From the NCBI GenBank assembly GCA_017999235.1, contig JAGOBN010000161.1, forward strand, positions 1 through 7,959: 7,959 nt of DNA, in the 5' to 3' direction. Below the pieces are notes generated by a model. It searched no databases. It was not told the origin of the DNA and worked only from the letters and a program-made list of their open reading frames with translations. This DNA is from Anaerolineales bacterium. Lineage in GTDB: Bacteria > Chloroflexota > Anaerolineae > Anaerolineales > UBA6663. Position numbers and translations under genes: made by a program. Position 1 is the stretch's first letter; each line of letters starts with the position of its first letter. This document shows, one piece after another, positions 1-7,959 of the stretch.

Positions 1-71
1 GAATATGCTTGCGTGGCATGGGTGATCTCGTTGAATGCGGTGGGCGGTGGAAGTGGCGTTGATTGTACCAG

Positions 72-87
72 CCGGCTCCTCAGCCGG
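72..87. repeat. Short inverted repeat upstream of melA
   Basis: A 6-bp perfect inverted repeat (CCGGCT, 4-base loop CCTC, AGCCGG) ends four bases before the TATAAT at 92. Its position next to a -10 box would suit an operator or an upstream hairpin. CCGG-type palindromes are common by chance in this GC-rich DNA, so the assignment is weak. Confidence 0.22.
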
Positions 88-91
88 TGAG

Positions 92-97
92 TATAAT
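92..97 (+). promoter_or_regulatory. Possible -10 box for the melA transcript
   Basis: A perfect TATAAT stands out in very GC-rich DNA 88 bases before the chosen melA start, with a TG four bases upstream (TGAG-TATAAT). No good -35 lies at 16-18 bases; TTGTAC at 63 is 23 bases away. If it is used, transcription begins near 104. That would rule out a start codon at 63 and support the ATG at 186. This is an inference from one motif. Confidence 0.32.
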
Positions 98-185
98 GCC
101 GGCTAGGCTGGCCGCCGGCGAGCTGGCCGCGCTGCTGCTGGCGGCCCATGCATATTTGCGCGGCCGCCCCGGAGACCCCTGTGCC

Positions 186-1499
186 ATGACCAAAATCACG
201 TTTCTCGGCGCCGGCAGCACCGTCTTCGCCAAAAACCTGCTGGGCGATATCTTCAGCTTCCCGGAGTTCGCGGACGCGCACATTCACCTGATGGACATCG
301 ACCCGGAACGCCTGCGCACCTCCGAGATTGTGGCGCACAAGGTGGCGGAGTTCTTCGGCGCCCGCCCGAAGATTGAGACCACCCTGAACCGCCGGCAGGC
401 GCTGGACGGCGCCGATTACGCCCTGAGCATGTTTCAGGTGGGCGGCTACAAGCCCGGCACGGTCATCGACTTTGAAATCCCCAAGCAATACGGCCTGCGC
501 CAGACCATCGCGGACACGCTCGGCATCGGCGGCATCATGCGCGCCCTGCGTACCATCCCGGTCTTCCTGGACACGGTTCAGGAGATGGAAGCCGTCTGCC
601 CGGACGTGACCTTCCTGCAATACGTGAACCCGATGGCCATGAACTGCTGGGCCATCAACCGCGTTTCCAAGATCAAGACCGTGGGCCTGTGCCACAGCGT
701 CCAGGGCACGGCCGAACAGCTGGCGCGGGATCTAGGCCTGCCGGCGGAGGAGCTCAATTACCTCTGCGCCGGCATTAACCACCTCGCCTTCTATCTGCGC
801 TTGGAGCATCAGGGCCAGGATCTCTACCCACGCCTGCGCGAGGTGGCCCGGGCCGGCGCCTTTGGCCGGCGTTACCGCCAGCTGGCGGACAAGGTCCGCT
901 ACGAGCTGTTCCAGCGCATCGGCTACTTTGTCACCGAATCCAGTGAGCATTTCAGCGAGTACGGGCCGTGGTTCATCAAACGCGGCCGGCCGGACCTGAT
1001 CGAACAGTTTGAGATCCCGTTGGATGAGTACCTGGACCGGTGTGAGGCCAATATCGCCGAGTGGGAGGCGCTGCGCGCCCGCTTTGAGCGCGGCGACCTG
1101 GAGCTGACGCACCAGCGCAGCCACGAGTACGGGGCGCTGATCATCCACAGCCAGGAGACGGGCACGCCGCGCGTGGTGTATGGCAACGTGGCCAACCACG
1201 GGCTGATCGATAACCTGCCGGCCGGCTGCACGGTGGAGGTGCCCTGTCTGGTGGACCAGAACGGCCTGCAGCCCACGCGCATCGGCGCGCTGCCCCCGCA
1301 TCTGGCCGCTATCATGCAGACCAATATCAACGTGCAGGCGCTGACGGTGGAAGCGGCGCTGACGCGCAAGCGCGCACATATCTACCACGCCGCCATGCTG
1401 GACCCGCACACCGCGGCCGAGCTGAGCCTGGACCAGATCTGGGCCATGGTGGACGAACTGATCGCCGCGCATGGAACGATGCTGCCGGACTACCAGTGA
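186..1499 (+). CDS. melA: GH4 alpha-galactosidase (MelA type)
   Basis: Predicted 437-residue cytoplasmic alpha-galactosidase (melibiase) of glycoside hydrolase family 4. These enzymes cleave alpha-galactosides through an oxidation-elimination mechanism that needs NAD+ and a divalent metal, usually Mn2+. An N-terminal Rossmann fold is visible: GAGST at residues 8-12 and an acidic MDID at 36-39 at the end of the second strand. NP of YVNPMAMN is at 148-149. The metal ligands should be Cys169, in the CHS motif that marks galactosidases within GH4, and His199, in CAGINH. Long stretches such as LCHSVQGT, YFVTESSEHF and LMQTNINVQ match my memory of E. coli MelA (about 451 residues), so the protein is full length. 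The ATG at 186 starts directly before the first Rossmann strand, with GGAG at 171-174 (11-base gap). An in-frame TTG at 63 would add 41 residues not seen in the family. The gene is first in a cluster with a GH36 alpha-galactosidase and galT. Natural substrates are inferred only. Confidence 0.94.
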   Translation: MTKITFLGAGSTVFAKNLLGDIFSFPEFADAHIHLMDIDPERLRTSEIVAHKVAEFFGARPKIETTLNRRQALDGADYALSMFQVGGYKPGTVIDFEIPKQYGLRQTIADTLGIGGIMRALRTIPVFLDTVQEMEAVCPDVTFLQYVNPMAMNCWAINRVSKIKTVGLCHSVQGTAEQLARDLGLPAEELNYLCAGINHLAFYLRLEHQGQDLYPRLREVARAGAFGRRYRQLADKVRYELFQRIGYFVTESSEHFSEYGPWFIKRGRPDLIEQFEIPLDEYLDRCEANIAEWEALRARFERGDLELTHQRSHEYGALIIHSQETGTPRVVYGNVANHGLIDNLPAGCTVEVPCLVDQNGLQPTRIGALPPHLAAIMQTNINVQALTVEAALTRKRAHIYHAAMLDPHTAAELSLDQIWAMVDELIAAHGTMLPDYQ

Positions 1500-1503
1500 C
1501 GAG

Positions 1504-1619
1504 TGGTTAGTGGGCAGTGGGAAGTGGGAAGTGGGAAGTGGACAGTGGGCAGTGGTGAGCGGCCTGATCACTGATCACTGAACACTCACCACTCACCAAT
1601 CGCCACTGATCACTCACCA
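1504..1619. repeat. Paired heptanucleotide tandem arrays forming a long imperfect palindrome
   Basis: Almost the whole melA-GH36 spacer is built of 7-base units. The left arm (1504-1559) has eight units of consensus TGGGMAG (TGGTTAG, TGGGCAG, three TGGGAAG, TGGACAG, TGGGCAG, TGGTGAG). Four bases (CGGC) follow. The right arm (1564-1619) has eight units of the opposite sense (CTGATCA twice, CTGAACA, CTCACCA twice, ATCGCCA, CTGATCA, CTCACCA). Both arms are exactly 56 bases. Matched units pair at roughly 4-6 of 7 positions, counting G-U pairs, so the transcript could fold into a long imperfect hairpin. The array starts four bases after the melA stop and ends 12 bases before the GH36 ATG, leaving no recognisable Shine-Dalgarno for that gene. 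Short tandemly repeated heptamers are known from cyanobacteria and, to my recollection, occur in Chloroflexota. Their role is not settled. Confidence 0.9.
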
Positions 1620-1631
1620 CTAATTCTCAAC

Positions 1632-4920
<3,289 letters not shown>

Positions 4921-4925
4921 GCTTA

Positions 4926-4953
4926 AAGAGCGCGGCCGGCCCTGGCGGCTCTT
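4926..4953 (+). terminator. Possible stem-loop after galT
   Basis: AAGAGC (4926-4931) and GCTCTT (4948-4953) are perfect complements, and an inner GCC/GGC pair (35-37 with 44-46) can stack between them. It begins five bases after the galT stop, a natural place for the end of the galactoside transcript. No T-run follows, so this is not a classic intrinsic terminator. It may protect the 3' end or be chance. Confidence 0.25.
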
Positions 4954-5034
4954 GAGCCTGGCCGGCGGGGTGGTGAACGCCTGGGGCAGGGTGTGGTTCA
5001 ACTCACTGTCGGCGGCGCGGGCGGGTGGCCGGCG

Positions 5035-5064
5035 TTGTGGCCGGAGACCAGCCTGCGGTAAGAT
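5035..5064 (+). promoter_or_regulatory. Likely promoter of the LLM oxidoreductase gene
   Basis: TTGTGG (5035-5040), an 18-base spacer and TAAGAT (5059-5064) form a fair sigma-70-type promoter in otherwise GC-rich DNA. Transcription would begin near 5071, giving a leader of about 34 bases before the start at 5105. It implies that the gene is transcribed separately from galT. This is a motif-based inference. Confidence 0.4.
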
Positions 5065-5092
5065 TGCGCCGAGCCAAACCACCCGCCACCGT

Positions 5093-5098
5093 AAGGAG
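5093..5098 (+). promoter_or_regulatory. Strong ribosome binding site in front of an ATT codon
   Basis: AAGGAG is the best Shine-Dalgarno in the window. It is followed by six bases (CGCGCC) and then ATT at 5105, in the frame of the LLM oxidoreductase. No ATG, GTG or TTG lies at a usable distance, so this site argues that ATT is the start codon, or that an ATG has been altered. Confidence 0.7.
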
Positions 5099-5104
5099 CG
5101 CGCC

Positions 5105-6196
5105 ATTTCCACCTCGCCGGTTCCCACCCCGCCCCCTGACCGTGCCCAATCGTTTGAGATCGGGCTGTATTCCTTTGCGGAGCTGACGCCCGACCCCGCG
5201 ACCGGGGAACTCATCAGCCCGGCCGAGCGCCTGCGCAACCTGGTGGAAACCGTCGAACTGGCGGACCAGGTGGGCTTGGATGTCTTCGGGCTGGGCGAGC
5301 ACCATCGCCCGGACTTTGTGGCCTCGGCGCCGGCCGTCATCCTGGCCGCCCTCGCGGCGCGGACCAAAAACATTCGGCTGACCAGCGCGGTGACGGTGCT
5401 CAGCTCGGATGACCCGGTGCGGGTCTTCCAGAATTACGCCACGCTGGACCTGCTCTCCAACGGCCGGGCTGAGATCATGGCCGGCCGCGGGTCGTTCCTC
5501 GAGTCCTTCCCGCTCTTTGGGTATGACCTCCACGATTACGACGAGCTCTTCGCCGAGAAGCTGGAACTGCTGCTGCTCCTGCGGGAGGCGGAGGCGGTCA
5601 CCTGGTCCGGCCGGCACCGGCCGGCCCTGAACGGCCAGGGCGTCTATCCGCGCCCGGTGCAGGCGCCGCTGCCGGTCTGGGTGGCGGTGGGCGGCACGCC
5701 CCAGTCCGTGGTGCGCGCCGGCATGCTGGGTCTGCCGCTGGCGCTGGCCATCATCGGCGGCCGGCCGGAGCAGTTTGTGCCGCTGGCCAACCTCTACCGC
5801 GAAGCGGGGCGGCGGGCCGGCCATCCCCCGGCGCGGCTGGCGCTGAGCATCAACTCGCACGGCTTTATTGGCGATGACTCCCAGCAGGCCGCCGACGACT
5901 ACTTCCCGACCTTCATGGCCGTCATGTCCAAGATCGGGCGCGAGCGCGGCTGGCCCCCCATCACGCGCCAGCAATTCGAGGCCTCCCGCACCCTGCGGGG
6001 TTCGGATTTTGTCGGCAGCCCGGATGCCGTCATCGAGAAGATCCTGTTTCAGCATCAGCTCTTCGGCCACCAGCGCCTGCTGCTGCAGTTGGGCGTGGGG
6101 ACGATCGCGCATACTAAGATGATGCGGGCCGTGGAGTTGTTGGGGACGCGCGTGGCGCCCGTCGTCCGCGCGGAGATCCAGCGCCGCGCCGCCTAG
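5105..6196 (+). CDS. LLM class flavin-dependent oxidoreductase (Atu2307/SP_0267 type)
   Basis: Predicted 363-residue cytoplasmic oxidoreductase with the luciferase-like (beta/alpha)8 barrel, a family that uses FMN or F420. After a Pro/Ser/Thr-rich leader of about 19 residues, the first strand is FEIGLYSF, followed by LTPDPATGE. Other conserved blocks are GLGEHH (to His67), SSDDPVR (100-106), MAGRGS (125-130), [30 protein letters not shown] and, near the end, [15 protein letters not shown]. These strings match my memory of the Atu2307/SP_0267 subgroup (usually about 340 residues), whose substrate is not known to me. The start is unusual: AAGGAG at 5093 points to ATT at 5105. An in-frame TTG at 4952 lies upstream of the likely promoter and would add 51 residues of poor quality. 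The next usable GTG, in NLVE, would delete the first barrel strand. The gene appears monocistronic, between the galactoside cluster and the MarR unit, so context gives no substrate. The family call is firm; function and cofactor are open. Confidence 0.88.
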   Translation: MSTSPVPTPPPDRAQSFEIGLYSFAELTPDPATGELISPAERLRNLVETVELADQVGLDVFGLGEHHRPDFVASAPAVILAALAARTKNIRLTSAVTVLSSDDPVRVFQNYATLDLLSNGRAEIMAGRGSFLESFPLFGYDLHDYDELFAEKLELLLLLREAEAVTWSGRHRPALNGQGVYPRPVQAPLPVWVAVGGTPQSVVRAGMLGLPLALAIIGGRPEQFVPLANLYREAGRRAGHPPARLALSINSHGFIGDDSQQAADDYFPTFMAVMSKIGRERGWPPITRQQFEASRTLRGSDFVGSPDAVIEKILFQHQLFGHQRLLLQLGVGTIAHTKMMRAVELLGTRVAPVVRAEIQRRAA

Positions 6197-6235
6197 CGCG
6201 GCCGGCCTCCCAGCCCGGCGGCGCCGGCCCGCGCT
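6195..6235 (+). terminator. GC-rich stem-loop at the LLM gene end
   Basis: AGCGCG-GCCGGC (6195-6206) pairs with GCCGGC-C-CGCGCT (6223-6235): 12 base pairs with a single bulged C and a 16-base loop. The stem begins inside the TAG stop codon. There is no T-run directly after it, but a smaller hairpin and TTTTT follow at 6237-6255. It probably contributes to transcript ending or 3' protection. Confidence 0.45.
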
Positions 6236-6236
6236 G

Positions 6237-6255
6237 AACCGCTCGGTTGGTTTTT
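6237..6255 (+). terminator. Small hairpin followed by T5
   Basis: AACC-GCTC-GGTT (6237-6248) is a 4-bp stem with a 4-base loop, followed by GG and TTTTT (6251-6255), resembling a short intrinsic terminator. A competing stem uses GGTTGGT (6245-6251) with ATCAACC (6257-6263), containing one G-T pair and burying the T-run in its loop. Termination is plausible, especially with the larger stem just upstream, but each part is weak alone. Confidence 0.4.
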
Positions 6256-6365
6256 AATCAACCCAGATCGAGCCAGCGGATAGTCATAAAGACGGCTGGA
6301 CGATTAAGTCTTGGCCGTGGTCTCGCGCCCCCTGATTTCTTCGATTGTTCTCATCTAGCTCATCC

Positions 6366-6393
6366 TTGACACGGAGAAGTTTGGGTTTATAAA
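6366..6393 (+). promoter_or_regulatory. Promoter of the marR-ABC unit
   Basis: A perfect -35 TTGACA (6366-6371), a 16-base spacer and TATAAA (6388-6393) lie in the AT-rich part of the 226-base gap upstream of the MarR gene. Expected initiation is near 6400, leaving a leader of about 22 bases. This is the best consensus promoter in the window. The rest of the gap (about 6264-6365) shows nothing I can name. Confidence 0.7.
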
Positions 6394-6412
6394 TAATTCC
6401 GCTTAATTATTT
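6391..6412. promoter_or_regulatory. 22-bp palindrome, candidate MarR operator
   Basis: AAATAATT (6391-6398), six bases (CCGCTT), then AATTATTT (6405-6412) form an inverted repeat with perfect 8-base arms. It overlaps the end of the -10 box and the expected transcription start. MarR-family dimers typically bind AT-rich palindromes of about 16-22 bp at their own promoters, so this is the natural autoregulatory site. The site is seen directly; the binding is inferred. Confidence 0.6.
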
Positions 6413-6422
6413 GGGATGATGA

Positions 6423-6905
6423 ATGATGCAGTCAACCGAATTGTTTCTGCCGATCCTGCAACGCTGGGCCGAGATTGCCATGCGGCGCTCGATGCGCGGC
6501 TTTGTGCTGCACTCCAAAGAGCTGGGCGTCTCCATCGCTCAGCTCAGCGCCCTGATGCGGATGTACCGCCAGGGCGCGTCAACGGTTTCTGCCGTGGGCG
6601 AAGACCTGGGGATCAGCAATGCCGCCGCCAGCCAGTTGTTGGAACGGCTGGTGCAGCACGGGCTTATCTCGCGTTTGGAAGACCCGCACGACCGGCGCGC
6701 CAAACAGATTGAAATCCTGCCCAAGGGCCGGCAAGTGCTGGAGGCCAGTCTGAAAGCGCGCCAGCATTGGCTGGAAGACCTGGCGGCCACGCTCTCGCCC
6801 GGTGAACAGGCGCAGGTGGCCGCCGCCTTGCAGATCCTGATCGAACGGGCCGCCCAGCTCGATCCCCTGCCGCCGCCCGCTCCGGGACGAGAAAACCTCC
6901 CGTAA
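6423..6905 (+). CDS. MarR-family transcriptional regulator
   Basis: Predicted 160-residue winged helix-turn-helix regulator, slightly above the usual 140-150 because of a Pro-rich tail (LPPPAPG). MarR proteins are dimers that usually repress their own gene and a linked exporter or enzyme until a small ligand releases them from DNA. Helices at about 8-50 would form part of the dimer interface and core. The recognition region spans about 53-81 (VSAVGEDLGISNAAASQLL). The wing, with the family signature DPHDRRAKQIEILPKG, lies at 87-102. Two in-frame ATGs (6423, 6426) can serve as start; GGGA at 6413 gives a weak ribosome site six bases before the first. A 22-bp palindrome covers the promoter just upstream. 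The stop lies 52 bases before an ABC exporter gene in the same direction, so the exporter is the obvious target. The ligand is unknown. Confidence 0.92.
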   Translation: MMQSTELFLPILQRWAEIAMRRSMRGFVLHSKELGVSIAQLSALMRMYRQGASTVSAVGEDLGISNAAASQLLERLVQHGLISRLEDPHDRRAKQIEILPKGRQVLEASLKARQHWLEDLAATLSPGEQAQVAAALQILIERAAQLDPLPPPAPGRENLP

Positions 6906-6957
6906 TTCTGCCCGCTGTTCGTCCGCGCTATCCCATTCACCAGAAAGCTCCGCTGCA

Positions 6958-7959
6958 ATGCTGCGTCTTGCCAAATACACCAAACCCTACCTGGGGATGA
7001 TCTTGCTGGCCATTGTCCTGCTGTTCGCTCAGGCGAACTTTGACCTGGCCCTGCCGGATTACCTTTCCCGGATCGTCAACACCGGCATTCAGCAGGGCGG
7101 CGTGGAAAACGCCGTGCCGGCCGCCCTCCGCCAGAGCGCCCTGGACCGGCTGCTGATCTTCATGAACGCCGCCGACCGGACCGCGGTGCTGGACGCCTAT
7201 ACCCTGGTCGATCAGAACGCCGCCGACTATGACCAATACCGGCAAAAATACCCCGGCCTGGCCGCTGAAGCGGTCTATGTCCTGAAGCCTGGTAATCCGG
7301 CCCCGAGCGATCACCTCAATCTGGTCATGGCCAAGGCATTGTTGGCCGTTTCCGGGCTGGAAGAAGCCCTGGCCGACCCGGCGCGGGCCGCGCAAATGAG
7401 CGCCGGCCTGGGGTTTGATCTGTCCCAGCTGCCCGCCGGGATGGATCTCTTCGCCCTGTTGAAACAGGCGCCGGCCGACCGGCTGGAGGCTCTGACCAGC
7501 GCGCTCAATGCGAAGTTCGCGGCGTTGGGCGACAAAATGATCATCCAGGCCGCGGCCAAGCCCATCCGGGCCGAATATCAGGCGCTGGGTCTGGACACCG
7601 ACCGGCTGCAGAACGACTATCTCCTGGCCACCGGCGGCTGGATGATCCTGCTGACCCTGCTCTCCGTGGCCTGCACCATCGCCGTCAGCTACCTATCCGC
7701 GCAGACGGCGGCCGGCCTGGCCCGTGACCTGCGCCGGGCGGTCTTCCAAAAGGTTGAGAGCTTCTCCAGCGGCGAGTTCGACAGCTTCTCCACCGCCTCG
7801 CTGATCACGCGCACCACCAACGACATCACCCAAGTGCAGATGGTGGTCATGCTGATCATCCGCATGGTCTTCTACGCCCCGCTCATGGGCATCGGCGGGA
7901 TCATCCATGTGGTGGGCGAGGACGCGGCCATGTCCTGGCTGATCGGCGTGGCGGTGCTG
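6958..7959 (+). CDS. ABC exporter subunit with large loop between TM1 and TM2 (partial, 3' end outside window)
   Basis: The first 334 codons of an ABC transporter permease of the exporter type remain open to the window edge. TM1 is about residues 12-33. About 185 residues (35-220) then follow before TM2 (about 225-248), where exporters usually have only a short loop. This insert is predicted to lie outside the membrane. After TM2 come classic exporter sequences: AAGLARDLRRAVFQKVESFS, then the intracellular coupling-helix region SLITRTTNDITQVQ (281-294), and TM3 at about 296-320. No ATP-binding domain is reached, but proteins with these motifs normally carry one at the C-terminus, often as half of a heterodimer encoded by the next gene. 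From memory, Firmicutes exporters beside MarR genes share this insert, with strings like IVNTGIQQGG and the AGLARDLR block. The ATG at 6958 has only a weak AGAAAG ribosome site. It is probably co-transcribed with the MarR gene. The exported substrate is unknown. Confidence 0.88.
   Translation, partial: MLRLAKYTKPYLGMILLAIVLLFAQANFDLALPDYLSRIVNTGIQQGGVENAVPAALRQSALDRLLIFMNAADRTAVLDAYTLVDQNAADYDQYRQKYPGLAAEAVYVLKPGNPAPSDHLNLVMAKALLAVSGLEEALADPARAAQMSAGLGFDLSQLPAGMDLFALLKQAPADRLEALTSALNAKFAALGDKMIIQAAAKPIRAEYQALGLDTDRLQNDYLLATGGWMILLTLLSVACTIAVSYLSAQTAAGLARDLRRAVFQKVESFSSGEFDSFSTASLITRTTNDITQVQMVVMLIIRMVFYAPLMGIGGIIHVVGEDAAMSWLIGVAVL

Noticed and set aside
38..58. Possible degenerate heptamer repeat (TGGGCGG, TGGAAG, TGGCG) at the left edge
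   Set aside because: Units are irregular in length and too few to separate from G-rich chance sequence.
1..90. Tail of an upstream gene in frame 1 (open until TGA at 88)
   Set aside because: Thirty codons without a recognisable motif, running into the TATAAT region, are not enough to support a coding call.
732..1571. 279-codon open frame on the - strand across melA and the heptamer array
   Set aside because: Its N-terminus is simply the translated heptamer repeat (runs like CPLPTSHFPLPTNH), and the rest is antisense to melA.
1504..1619. CRISPR array
   Set aside because: Units are 7 bases with no unique spacers, so this is a short tandem repeat.
4952..5104. In-frame TTG start giving a 414-residue LLM protein
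   Set aside because: The extra 51 residues do not resemble the family, the region includes a likely promoter, and the best ribosome site in the window lies after it.
5003..6112. 369-codon open frame on the - strand across the LLM gene
   Set aside because: It is antisense to a conserved oxidoreductase and its composition is shadow-like.
6264..6365. tRNA, riboswitch or small RNA in the longest gap
   Set aside because: Only short weak complementarities (such as CCAGC/GCTGG) are present. There is no tRNA arm pattern or known riboswitch core.
6416..6712. 98-codon + strand frame beginning ATGATGAATG ahead of the MarR gene
   Set aside because: It overlaps the MarR gene out of frame and has no conserved motif. 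The MarR frame carries the complete winged-helix signature.

Overview
This GC-rich, tightly packed window reads almost entirely on the + strand and holds six genes. Five are complete and the sixth runs off the right edge. Codon third positions are strongly G/C and the hexamer GGCCGG/CCGGCC recurs throughout. Intergenic gaps are short except for an AT-rich stretch at about 6250-6420. The protein styles, together with a heptanucleotide tandem array of a kind I associate with Cyanobacteria and Chloroflexota, suggest a free-living GC-rich bacterium, perhaps a Chloroflexota member. This placement is an inference, because no phylogenetic marker is present.

Positions 1-4920 form a galactoside-use cluster. 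A family GH4 alpha-galactosidase (MelA type, NAD+/Mn2+ dependent) is followed, across a 132-base spacer filled by two opposed heptamer arrays, by a family GH36 alpha-galactosidase (retaining, two aspartates). That gene overlaps galT (galactose-1-phosphate uridylyltransferase) by 8 bases. The two hydrolases would release galactose from melibiose/raffinose-type sugars, and GalT would pass galactose-1-phosphate into the Leloir pathway. No galactokinase, epimerase, sugar transporter or regulator is in view.

Positions 5035-6255 hold a single gene with its own likely promoter: a luciferase-like (LLM) flavin-dependent oxidoreductase of the Atu2307/SP_0267 type. It appears to start at a rare ATT codon placed six bases after an AAGGAG ribosome binding site. 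GC-rich stem-loops and a T5 run follow it.

Positions 6366-7959 hold a likely two-gene unit: a MarR-family regulator, then the first 334 codons of an ABC exporter subunit. The promoter (TTGACA, 16 bases, TATAAA) overlaps a 22-bp perfect-arm palindrome that is the natural candidate for MarR autoregulation. The ABC protein has an unusual insertion of about 185 residues between its first two membrane helices, probably an extracytoplasmic domain. This regulator-exporter pair is the least ordinary system in the window.
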